Below the pieces are notes generated by a model. That model made no database searches. It was not told the DNA's origin and saw only the letters and a program-made list of their open reading frames with translations. Source: Syntrophomonadaceae bacterium (GTDB lineage: Bacteria; Bacillota; Dethiobacteria; DTU022). Taken from it: a DNA stretch of 64,000 bases. The stretch lies in the NCBI GenBank assembly GCA_003567725.1, contig PWYU01000057.1:41850-105849 (forward strand), given 5' to 3'. A program made the translations under genes and the position numbers. Below, piece after piece: positions 9,741-18,513 of this stretch (its first letter is position 1; each line of letters starts with the position of its first letter).

Positions 9741-10272
9741 GGTTATCAATATTGACCTTGAAAAATGCAACGGTTGCCGGGCCTGCGAAGTAATTTGCTC
9801 CGCTTTCCACGCGCCCGAAAAATACAGCTTGAACAACCCGGCCCGGTCCCGCATCCGTATGATCCGCAAACCGCTGGATGATATTTATCTTCCCGTTTAT
9901 GCGGGCGAATATACCGCATCCGAATGCATGGGCAGGGACAAGTATGTTATCGACGGCAGGGAATACGACGAATGCGACTTTTGCCGGGCTTCCTGCCCCT
10001 CAAGAGACGCCTTCAAGGAGCCTGATTCCGGCCTGCCCCTTAAGTGCGACATGTGTGAAGATGACCCAGCGCAGGAAGAACCCCTTTGTGTTAAATGGTG
10101 CTTATCGGACGCCCTCACTTACGAAGAACGGGAAGAGGAAGTGGAAGAGGAAGAAGAGCAAGCCCAGGATCTAACCCAGGAGGAAATGGAGAAAGGCTTA
10201 AAAGCTTTAGCCGATAAGTACGGCCTGGATGAAGTGGCTAACAGCATGGCCCGGATGTTAAAGAAGGAATAA
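9715..10272 (+). CDS. bamC: Polyferredoxin electron-transfer subunit, BamC-like
   Basis: A 185-residue iron-sulfur protein with cysteine groups CNGCRACEVIC (residues ~18-28), CDFCRASC (~83-90) and CDMCEDDP...CVKWC (~103-120), enough for about three [4Fe-4S] clusters, like the HycB/AOR-partner ferredoxins and BamC. A very acidic linker (EEEVEEEEEQ) and a helical tail follow. It should carry electrons between the tungsten subunit and the Hdr-like module. The ATG at 9715 lies inside the end of the catalytic gene, implying coupled translation. Confidence 0.85.
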   Translation: MAKVKKKVKVINIDLEKCNGCRACEVICSAFHAPEKYSLNNPARSRIRMIRKPLDDIYLPVYAGEYTASECMGRDKYVIDGREYDECDFCRASCPSRDAFKEPDSGLPLKCDMCEDDPAQEEPLCVKWCLSDALTYEEREEEVEEEEEQAQDLTQEEMEKGLKALADKYGLDEVANSMARMLKKE

Positions 10273-10305
10273 ATAGACCACGGCGAAAGAAGGGATTACT
10301 ACATC

Positions 10306-11457
10306 GTGGATACTGAAACTCCAATCAAAGAGGTTATTGAGGAAATAAAAGAATTTGGCGGCGAGGCCGTAAAGTACTGCTACCAGTGCGGAAAATGCGA
10401 TACCCTGTGCCCCTGGAATAAAGTGATCAATTTTAGTATCCGCAGGCTGATCCGGGAAGCGGCTTTCGGGATCCCCGAAATCGAACTGGAAGAAGTGTGG
10501 CGCTGCACCACCTGCGGGAAATGCCCCCAGGAATGCCCCAGGGACGTCAAACAGATCGACGACGTGGTGGCCATGCGCCGCATTGCCGCCGAATACGGTG
10601 TTTCTTCCACCCTGTTAAAACCGGTCCGTTCAGCCAGCGCCAGCCTGGCCGCGGAAGGCAATCCCTTTGTCCAGGACCGCTCCAAACGGGCCGACTGGGC
10701 GGAGGGCCATAATGTCAAACCATTTGACGAAACGATGGAAATTCTATATTTTCCCTGCTGCTATGTATGCTATGACCAGCGATTGATGGAAATTGCCCGG
10801 GCTACAGCCGGGATCCTCAATAAGGCCGGGGTAGAATTCGGCATCCTGGGCACCGAGGAAAACTGCTGCGGAGAAAGTATCCGCAAAACAGGCAACGAAG
10901 ATGTTTTCAAAACCCTGGCCCGGGAAAATATCAAAACTTTTATCGATCACGGGGTGAAAAAAATTCTTGTCTCTTCGCCGCACTGCTACCACACCTTTAA
11001 AAATGAGTACCCCGAGTTCAAGGCCAACTTTGAGGTGGTCCATATCTCGGAATATTTAAATGAACTGATCAAAAAAGGCCGCCTTAAAATAAACGGCGAG
11101 TATAATAAAAGGGTTGCCTATCATGACCCCTGCTACCTGGGCCGGCACAACGGCATTTATGATCCGCCCAGGGAAATATTGCAGGCAATCCCCGGCCTGG
11201 AATTTTGCGAGCTTTACGAGGCCCGGGAAGAAAGCCTCTGCTGCGGCATGGGCGGCGGCAGGATCTGGATCGACACCAAGATGTCGGAGCGCTTTTCCAA
11301 CCTCCGGCTGGAGCAGGCTATCGAGATTGGGGTCGAGGTGCTGGCCACTGCCTGCCCTTACTGCGTTGATGCCCTGGAAGAAAGCAGGTCGGGCCTGAAT
11401 TATGAAGAAACTATTTTGGTTAGAGATATCACTGAAATTATTAATGAATTAAGCTGA
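10306..11457 (+). CDS. bamD: HdrD-like (HdrC+HdrB fusion) iron-sulfur subunit, BamD-like
   Basis: A 383-residue protein with an HdrC-type ferredoxin part (CYQCGKCDTLC, then CTTCGKCPQEC, residues ~25-80) followed by two CCG domains (ENCCGESIRK and ESLCCGMGGGR) with the extra cysteines of the HdrB non-cubane cluster type. HdrD proteins reduce disulfides in methanogens; in Bam complexes this subunit is taken to relay electrons. Start is GTG 10306, 11 bp after GAAGGGA. It sits 33 bp downstream of the ferredoxin gene. Confidence 0.88.
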   Translation: MDTETPIKEVIEEIKEFGGEAVKYCYQCGKCDTLCPWNKVINFSIRRLIREAAFGIPEIELEEVWRCTTCGKCPQECPRDVKQIDDVVAMRRIAAEYGVSSTLLKPVRSASASLAAEGNPFVQDRSKRADWAEGHNVKPFDETMEILYFPCCYVCYDQRLMEIARATAGILNKAGVEFGILGTEENCCGESIRKTGNEDVFKTLARENIKTFIDHGVKKILVSSPHCYHTFKNEYPEFKANFEVVHISEYLNELIKKGRLKINGEYNKRVAYHDPCYLGRHNGIYDPPREILQAIPGLEFCELYEAREESLCCGMGGGRIWIDTKMSERFSNLRLEQAIEIGVEVLATACPYCVDALEESRSGLNYEETILVRDITEIINELS

Positions 11458-11490
11458 TCTTTAACCTGAAACCTGGCGAGGTGAAATATA

Positions 11491-14400
11491 TTGGATCAGA
11501 TGATGGAACTAAAAGGCGAACAGCTGCTTAAAAGTCTTGCCGGCGGTAATTTCGGAGACGTCATGGTGGTCGGCGGAGGGGTCAGCGGGATCCAGGCTTC
11601 CCTGGACCTGGCCGCAGTGGGCTTCAAGGTTTACCTGGTTGACAGGGCTCCCGCCATCGGGGGCCACATGGCCCAGCTGGATAAAACCTTCCCCACCAAT
11701 GACTGTTCGATGTGAATACTCTCGCCCAAGCTGGTCGAGGTCGACCGGCACACCAACATCGAAGTCATTTCCTATACTGAAGTTGACAGCGTAGAGGGGG
11801 AAGCGGGTAATTTCAGGGTCAGGCTGAGGAAAAAGCCCCGCTATATCCGGGAAGACAAGTGCACCGGCTGCACCGTGTGCACAGAATACTGCCCGGTCCA
11901 GTACCCAGATGAATTTAACCAGGATATTTCGAACAACAAGGCTATCCATATCTATTACTCTCAGGCCATACCTTTGATAACTTACATTGATGAAAACTGC
12001 CTCTACTTAAAAGAGGGGAAATGCCTGATTTGCGAGGCGGTCTGTCAAAATGAAGCGATAGATTTCAGCCAAACTGAAGAAATAATGGAAATTAATGTCG
12101 GGGCGGTAATTTTAGCCCCCGGTTATGAAGAATATGATCCCATGATCAGGGGAGACTATGGAGCCGGAAAGTACGAAAACGTGGTCTCCAGTATGGACTA
12201 CGAGCGGCTAACCGATTCCACCGGCCCTTACGAGGGGCAGGTCCTGCGCCCTTCGGACCTGGAGCATCCCCGTAAAGTGGCCTGGATCCAGTGTGTTGGC
12301 TCCAGGCAGGTCAACCCGCCGGGAGCCAACAGCTACTGCTCTTCGGTATGCTGTACTTACACCCAGAAACAGGTCATTTTAACCAAGGAGCATGACCCGG
12401 AAACCGAATGCACCGTTTTCCACAACGATATCCGTTCCTACGGCAAAGATTTTGAAAGGTTTTACCAGAGGGCGGAAGAAATGCCGGGGGTCAGGTTTTT
12501 CAGGAGTTATGTGTCAGTGGTCAGAGAAGATCCGGAAACCAAAAACGTGACTATAAAATATACCACCCCCGAGGAGGGGGTAAAAGAAGAAGAATTTGAC
12601 CTGGTGGTTCTGTCAGTAGGCCTGAGCCCGCCGCCGGATGTAGAAGGGCTGGCTAAAAAGTTCGGGCTCGAATTAAATGACCACGGTTTTTGCAAAACCA
12701 ACCCGGTCAACCCCATAGAAACATCGCGTCCGGGCTTCTACATCAGCGGGGCATTCCAGGGCCCGCTCGATATCCCCGAATCGGTAGTTACCGCCAGCGG
12801 CGCCGGATCACAGTGCGGCGAACTGCTAAATTACCGCAAAGGCGACCTGTCCGTGGAAAGGGTCTACCCGCCGGAAAAAGACGTTTCCCTGGAAGAACCG
12901 CGGATCGGAGTCTTTGTCTGTCACTGCGGGGCCAATATCGGCCGAGTGGTTGATGTCCCTTCAAATGTCGAGTACGCATTAACCCTGCCCAATGTTGTAT
13001 ATGCCCAGGAACAGCTTTTTTCCTGCGCCACCAACAGTGCCGAAGAAATAACCGAAAAAATCAAGGAAGAAAATCTCAACCGGGTTATCGTCGCCGCCTG
13101 TTCCCCGAGAACCCTCGAGATGCTTTTCCGGGACACCCTGAGGGAAGCGGGCATCAACCAGTACTATTACGAGATGGCCAATATCAGGGAACATTGCTCC
13201 TGGGTCCATCCCAAGCAAAAAGATGAAGCCACTCAAAAAGCGAAAGATATCATCAGGATGGCCGTGGCAAGGACCCGCTACCTGGAACCGCTGATGGAGA
13301 TCGATCTGCCGGTGGACAAAAGGGCCCTGGTAGTTGGGGCCGGCGTAGCCGGGATGACCTCTGCCCTGTCCATTGCCGAACACGGCCACCATGTCTACCT
13401 GGTGGAAAAAGAACCCGTCCTCGGGGGAACGGCCAGGAAAGTTTATGACACCCTGGAAGGCCTTGATGTCCAGGAATTCCTGCGCGATCTGATCGAAAGA
13501 GTCTACCGGCATCCCCTGATCCATGTTTATACCGGGGCCGAGATTACCGGGACTGCCGGTTACATCGGCAACTTTGCGACCAAAGTCCAGTCCGGCCGGG
13601 GCAGCGTCGAGATAAAACACGGGGCCACGGTGATCGCAACCGGGGCTGACGTTTACACTCCCACCGAGTATCTCTACGGTGAAGACGAGCGGGTTATGAC
13701 CCAGCTGGAACTGGAAGAAAAAATTACCACCGGAGACGAAATAGTGGCCCATGCAGAAAACGTGGTCATGATCCAGTGCGTGGGCTGCAGAAACGAGGAT
13801 CGCAATTACTGCAGCCGGATCTGCTGCAACGAATCAGTCAAAAATGCCCTGACTTTAAAAGAAAAGAACCCCGATCAGGATGTCTACATCCTTTTCAGGG
13901 ATATGAGAACTTACGGTTACAACGAAGACTATTACCGGGAAGCCGCCGACAAAGGGGTCGTATTTATCCGCTATGAACCCGGACAGGAACCGCAGCTTGA
14001 ACCGGCCGAAGAAGAAGGGCGCCCGGTTTTAAAAGTGACCCTGCCCGATTACGTGCTGCAAAAAAATATCGAAATAGATGCCGACCTCATCGCCCTGGCC
14101 GCTGCGGTTATTCCTTCCGCCGGGACCAGGAAAATAGAAAATCTATTCAAGGTGGGCCTGAACCCGGATGGCTTTTTCAAGGAAGCGCATGTCAAGTTAA
14201 GGCCGGTGGAGTTCGCCGCTGAAGGAGTCTATCTGTGCGGTATAGCCCACTACCCCAAACTGATTACAGAAACTGTCAGCCAGGCTTTCGGCGCCGCCGG
14301 CAGGGTCCTGGCCCTGCTTTCAAACGACATTGTCACCGCTTCCGGGGCGATATGCGAAGTGGAAGAAAACAAATGTGTTACCTGCGGGGCCTGCATCGAT

Positions 14401-14616
14401 GTCTGCGCCTACGGGGCCATAGCATTCCAGGAAACAGAAACCGGCCTTACGGCGGCCGTAAACCCGGTCCTGTGCAAAGGAGACGGTCTCTGCAATGCCG
14501 TCTGCCCAACAGGTGCAATCCAGTTAAAACACTTTACCGATGAGGAGCTGCTCAGTCAAATCGATGCGGCCGCTCCCGAAGAAGAAAGCGCAGATAAAAA
14601 AGAAGCGGCCGTTTAA
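11491..14616 (+). CDS. bamE: Selenocysteine-containing double-length HdrA-like flavoprotein, BamE-like
   Basis: Read through the TGA at 11713-11715, this gives 1041 residues. The Sec is residue 75, in [15 protein letters not shown], where HdrA proteins carry Cys (or Sec in some methanogens). First FAD motif [16 protein letters not shown] (~residue 30), ferredoxin [12 protein letters not shown] (~130), duplicated IQCVG...CCT segments, a canonical HdrA block starting [11 protein letters not shown] (~475), a second FAD motif [16 protein letters not shown] (~610), and a C-terminal two-cluster ferredoxin ([20 protein letters not shown]). At about 650 residues for usual HdrA, this is a one-and-a-half to double version. 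It is the presumed flavin bifurcation site. Start TTG 11491 follows GAGGTG. Confidence 0.9.
11713..11749 (+). promoter_or_regulatory. UGA codon with candidate bacterial SECIS (hdrA/bamE)
   Basis: After the UGA, 14 nt lead to an 8-bp stem (GCTGGTCG at 11730-11737 with CGACCGGC at 11742-11749, one G-U pair) closed by the loop AGGT. A short stem with G in the first two loop positions at this distance from UGA fits the bacterial SECIS pattern. Confidence 0.75.
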
Positions 14617-14669
14617 AAACAGATAAACGGCGGTAAAGGTGAATATACTAAACCAGGAGGTGGCGGCGG

Positions 14670-15434
14670 ATGAGTGAAAAGCACACATTCAAACCGAAAG
14701 TAATTGGCTTCGTATGCCAGTGGTGAGGATATGGAGCTGCGGACTTGGCTGGAGTTTCCAGACTACAATATACAACTGAAATCAGGCTGATTCGGGTCAT
14801 GTGCAGCGGGCGGATCGATCTGTCCCACCTGTTCAGGGCCTTTTCGAACGGGATGGACGGCGTGTTCATCGGCGGCTGTCACTTAAAAGAGTGCAACTAT
14901 GTTACCCAGGGTAATTACCATGCCCTGAACCTGGTCTTATTGAGCAAGCGGATTATGAAACATATCGGGCTGAACCCCGACCGCTTGAGGATAGAATTTA
15001 TGTCTTCCGGCGAAGGGAACCTGTTTGCCCGGGCTGTGGATGATTTTGTAAAAACGGTCAGGGAAGCGGGGCCGCTCGGCATCAGTGAAGGGCTGGACCG
15101 GGAAACCCTAAAGCTTAATATAAAAGCTGTTTCCAAACTGATCCCTTATATCAGGCTGGTAGAAAGCGAAAGGTTAAGGGGCCATTTTGAAACCCAGGAT
15201 CAGTTTAAAGCCTTTTATAACAGCGAGGAATTTGAAAGACTTTTTAAAGAGTTGATCGCCGATAAACTGGCCATCAGCCAGATCATGTCCCTTTTAAAGG
15301 AAAAACCCTTATCCACCGGGGAAATTTCGGAAATCCTGGGCCTTAGTCCATCCGATATATCAAAACACCTGAAGAATTCGGCCAAGCAGGGATTAGTCAG
15401 GTATGAAGAAAACCAGAAACGCTTCGCTTTATGA
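14670..15434 (+). CDS. bamF: Selenocysteine-containing MvhD-like protein with C-terminal winged helix, BamF-like
   Basis: Read through TGA 14724-14726 (Sec19), this is 254 residues. The N-terminal ~130 residues are the MvhD [2Fe-2S] domain: VIGFVCQW-U-GYGAADLAG, VMCSGRIDL and GGCHLKECNY, with Sec in place of a cluster Cys as in several MvhD proteins and BamF. MvhD alone is usually about 140 residues. Here a helical linker and a clear winged-helix (ISQIMSLLKEKPLSTGEISE, then LGLSPSDISKHLKNSAKQGL) of ArsR/MarR style follow. It passes electrons between HdrA and the NAD module; the helix-turn-helix suggests docking or a regulatory role. GGAGGTGG precedes the ATG. Confidence 0.88.
14724..14761 (+). 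promoter_or_regulatory. UGA codon with candidate bacterial SECIS (mvhD/bamF)
   Basis: CTGGA at 14749-14753 pairs with TCCAG at 14757-14761 around the triloop GTT, 27 nt after the UGA. The stem is short (5 bp), but loop G and distance fit the bacterial pattern. Confidence 0.6.
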
Positions 15435-15499
15435 GGGATTAGTTGAAATTATGTTGATCAGGGCATGATCAGGATCAAGGAGGAAATCATATAGAGGCC

Positions 15500-15952
15500 A
15501 TGGATATCAATAGAATTGATCAAATCATAGACCGGCATAACTGTGAAGCCAGTTCCTTAATCCAGGTTTTACTGGAAATTCAAAGCGAGAACCACTGGCT
15601 GCCCAAACAGGTCCTGGAGAGGATCAGCGAAAGGTTAGAGGTGCCCTTATCCCGGATCCAGCATATTGCCACTTTTTACAAAGCCTTTAGCCTTGTGCCC
15701 AAAGGCCGTAATGAAATTCACATCTGCATGGGTACTGCCTGCCATGTTCGCGGAGCCCAGAACATTCTCAGCGCCGTGGAAGACCTGACCGGCATAAAAC
15801 CCGGCGAAACAGACCTGGATTTAAAATTCAGCCTGGAGACCGTAAACTGCCTGGGATGCTGCGCTCTGGGGCCGGTGATGGATGTTAATGGGCAGATTCA
15901 CGGTAATCTCTCGCCGGCTGATACCGAAGAAGCGATAAAAAAATATGAGTGA
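15500..15952 (+). CDS. bamG: NuoE-like [2Fe-2S] subunit, BamG-like
   Basis: A 150-residue thioredoxin-like ferredoxin of the NuoE/HoxE/HydC family: helical N-terminus (LLEIQSENHWLPKQVLE, IQHIATFYKAF) and four cluster cysteines as C-x4-C (CMGTAC) and C-x3-C (CLGCC). It forms the NADH-side module with the two following genes. ATG 15500 lies after AGGAGG and AGAGG sequences; 9 bp separate it from the NuoF-like gene. Confidence 0.9.
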   Translation: MDINRIDQIIDRHNCEASSLIQVLLEIQSENHWLPKQVLERISERLEVPLSRIQHIATFYKAFSLVPKGRNEIHICMGTACHVRGAQNILSAVEDLTGIKPGETDLDLKFSLETVNCLGCCALGPVMDVNGQIHGNLSPADTEEAIKKYE

Positions 15953-15961
15953 GGGAAATCT

Positions 15962-17890
15962 ATGCCACGGATAAATTCACCTGATGAGCTGGAAAAAGTC
16001 AGAAATGATATATTATCCCAAAAAGATTCAAATAAACCCTGTATTTCTATATGCGCCGGCACCGGTTGTCTCGCCTGTGGGGCAGCCGAAGTAATTGCCG
16101 CCTTTAAAGAAGAACTAAATAAACAGGGTCTGGAGGTCGATATCGATACCAAAGGGACCGGTTGCCCCGGTTTTTGCGAAAGAGGCCCCATCCTGGTCAT
16201 TTATCCTGAAGAGATCTGTTATCTCCAGGTTAAGCCTGAAGATGTACCTGAAATCATTGCTCAGACCATTAAAGAGAAAAAAGTTTTAGAGCGCCTTCTT
16301 TATCTTGATCCAACTACAAATGAAAGTGCAACCAGGGAATCAGAAATTCCTTTTTACAATAATCAGGAACGAATTATTATCAGTAATAATATTAAAATTG
16401 ATTCTAAGCGCATTGAGGATTATCTGGCTATCGGTGGTTACTCTGCTTTGGCGAAAACTCTTTTCCAGATGACTCCTGAGCAGGTGCTGGAAGAAGTTAA
16501 AAAAACCAATCTGAGGGGTAGAGGAGGTGGCGGTTTTCCGGCAGCATTAAAGTGGGAAGGATCACGGAATGCCCCTGATCCTGAAAAATATGTAATTGTC
16601 AATGCCGACGAAGGTGATCCAGGAGCCTTCATGGACAGAGCATTGCTTGAAGGAAACCCGCATTTAATCCTTGAGGGCTTAATGATTGGTGCTTATACTA
16701 TCGGCGCCCGTAAAGGTTATATTTATGTCCGGCAGGAATACCCCCTGGCAGTAGAAAATGTGACCATCGCCATCAGGCAGGCTGAAGAATACGGTTTTTT
16801 GGGAAATAATATTCTTGGTTCCGGTTTTGATTTTACCGTCGAGGTTCATCAGGGCGCAGGCGCATTTGTCTGCGGTGAATCAAGTGCCTTGATGACCGCA
16901 CTGGAAGGCAAGACAGGGGAACCCAGGCCGAAATATATTCGCTCCAACATCAGGGGCCTGTGGGAAAAACCAACCGTTCTAAACAATGTTGAAACCTGGG
17001 CCAACGTGCCTTTGATCATCAATAATGGCGCCGACTGGTTTAACAGTCATGGAACAGATAGTAGCAAGGGAACAAAAATCTTTTCCCTGGTAGGTAAAAT
17101 CAATAATACCGGCCTCGTAGAAATTCCGATGGGCATGACCCTGCGGGATATTATTTATAAGGTCGGCGGTGGTATTCCGGAAAATAAAAAATTTAAAGCT
17201 GTCCAGACCGGTGGTCCCTCCGGTGGATGTCTGCCCGACAGTATGTTGGACTTAGAGGTTAGTTTCGATGAGCTGATCAACGCCGGATCAATGATGGGCT
17301 CCGGCGGGATGATTGTTATGGATGAGGATACCTGCATGGTCGATGTGGCCAGGTACTTTTTAGATTTCCTAACCGATGAATCCTGCGGCAAATGCGTGCC
17401 CTGCCGCGAGGGCGTCAAGCAAATGTTGAAAATCCTGACCAATATTACAAAAGGCCAAGGCAAAGAAGGCGACCTTGAACTTTTAGAACAGCTGAGCGAG
17501 GTAGTCCAGGAAATATCCCTTTGCGCCCTGGGGCAGACTGCTCCCAATCCATTCCTCAGCACTTTGAAATATTTCAGAGAGGAATACGAAGCGCATATCG
17601 AGGGGAAAAGATGCCCGGCTCTCTACTGTAAAGAATTAATTTCCTACTATATTGACCCGGAAAAATGCCAGGCCTGCATGGCCTGCCTTAAAAAATGCCC
17701 TTCAGATGCCATTATAGGCGGTAAGAAAACCATCCATATCATTGATCAGGATAAATGCACCAAATGCAATACCTGTATCGATGTTTGCCCACCCCGCTTT
17801 AAGGCGGTGAGAAAAATTTCCGGCGAGCCCGTCCCGCCTCCTATTCCTGAAGAAGAAAGAACCATTACCAGGGGGAGTAAAGAAAAATGA
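15962..17890 (+). CDS. bamH: NuoF/HydB-like NADH-binding flavoprotein subunit, BamH-like
   Basis: A 642-residue diaphorase subunit. Order: N-terminal thioredoxin-like [2Fe-2S] domain (CAGTGCLACG ... GTGCPGFCERGP, ~30-80), FMN/NADH domain with GRGGGGFPAALKW (~182) and ADEGDPGAFMDR, the NuoF [4Fe-4S] motif SCGKCVPCREG (~477), and a C-terminal two-cluster ferredoxin (CQACMACLKKC, CTKCNTCIDVC). This layout equals the HydB/HymB subunit of bifurcating hydrogenases and the NuoF-like subunit of Bam complexes. It is the NAD(H) entry or exit point. It overlaps the next gene by 4 bp (ATGA). Confidence 0.92.
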   Translation: MPRINSPDELEKVRNDILSQKDSNKPCISICAGTGCLACGAAEVIAAFKEELNKQGLEVDIDTKGTGCPGFCERGPILVIYPEEICYLQVKPEDVPEIIAQTIKEKKVLERLLYLDPTTNESATRESEIPFYNNQERIIISNNIKIDSKRIEDYLAIGGYSALAKTLFQMTPEQVLEEVKKTNLRGRGGGGFPAALKWEGSRNAPDPEKYVIVNADEGDPGAFMDRALLEGNPHLILEGLMIGAYTIGARKGYIYVRQEYPLAVENVTIAIRQAEEYGFLGNNILGSGFDFTVEVHQGAGAFVCGESSALMTALEGKTGEPRPKYIRSNIRGLWEKPTVLNNVETWANVPLIINNGADWFNSHGTDSSKGTKIFSLVGKINNTGLVEIPMGMTLRDIIYKVGGGIPENKKFKAVQTGGPSGGCLPDSMLDLEVSFDELINAGSMMGSGGMIVMDEDTCMVDVARYFLDFLTDESCGKCVPCREGVKQMLKILTNITKGQGKEGDLELLEQLSEVVQEISLCALGQTAPNPFLSTLKYFREEYEAHIEGKRCPALYCKELISYYIDPEKCQACMACLKKCPSDAIIGGKKTIHIIDQDKCTKCNTCIDVCPPRFKAVRKISGEPVPPPIPEEERTITRGSKEK

Positions 17891-18507
17891 GCAAAATCCT
17901 GTTAAAAATTGACGGAAAAGAAATCGAAGCAGAAGAAGGCATGACTCTCCTGGAGGCAGCCCGGGACGGGGGTATTGAAATCCCGGCCCTCTGTCACCAC
18001 GAAAAACTCGAACCCTACGGAGCCTGCCGGATCTGCACGGTGGAAGCAGAAAAAAACGGCCGTTCGAAGCTTGTCGTTTCCTGCGTTTACCCGGTCGAAA
18101 AAGGGCTGAACGTAACAACCAGGTCCGAAAAAATTGACCGGGTCCGCAAAACAATCCTGGAACTGCTTTTATCCCATGCCCCCGATTCTGAAAAACTCCT
18201 GGAGCTGGCCGCAGAATACGGTGCCAACAAAGATCGCTTCGAGAAGGAACCTTCATTTTGCATTCACTGCGGCCTTTGCGTGCGCTACTGCGCCGAAATA
18301 AAGGGGAAATTTGCGGTTGGCTTTATCAACCGGGGATCCAGGCGCGAGATAAACTTTATCCCGGAACTGGCCGCTACCGAGTGCTGGAATTGCAAGGAAT
18401 GCTTTCCCCTGTGCCCGACTTCGGCCCTGCAGGCTGCCTATGTATTTACAGAAGCCCAGTTTTCCGAAAATCCTGCTTTCGAAGCCAATTCAGGCAAGAA
18501 AAATTAA
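17887..18507 (+). CDS. bamI: NuoG N-terminal-like iron-sulfur subunit, BamI-like
   Basis: 206 residues: a plant-type [2Fe-2S] domain (CHHEKLEPYGACRIC ... SCVYP, residues ~37-80) followed by a two-cluster ferredoxin (CIHCGLCVRYC, CWNCKECFPLC). It lacks both the hydrogenase H-cluster domain and the molybdopterin domain of NuoG, so it only transfers electrons, as in HoxU or BamI. Last gene of the operon; it ends 6 bp from a convergent gene, with no obvious terminator between. Confidence 0.88.
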   Translation: MSKILLKIDGKEIEAEEGMTLLEAARDGGIEIPALCHHEKLEPYGACRICTVEAEKNGRSKLVVSCVYPVEKGLNVTTRSEKIDRVRKTILELLLSHAPDSEKLLELAAEYGANKDRFEKEPSFCIHCGLCVRYCAEIKGKFAVGFINRGSRREINFIPELAATECWNCKECFPLCPTSALQAAYVFTEAQFSENPAFEANSGKKN

Positions 18508-18513
18508 ACTTGG

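Noticed and set aside
11713..11715. Stop codon splitting hdrA into two genes
   Set aside because: The frame continues without loss of homology, the position is a known Sec/Cys site in HdrA, and a SECIS-like hairpin follows; read as selenocysteine.
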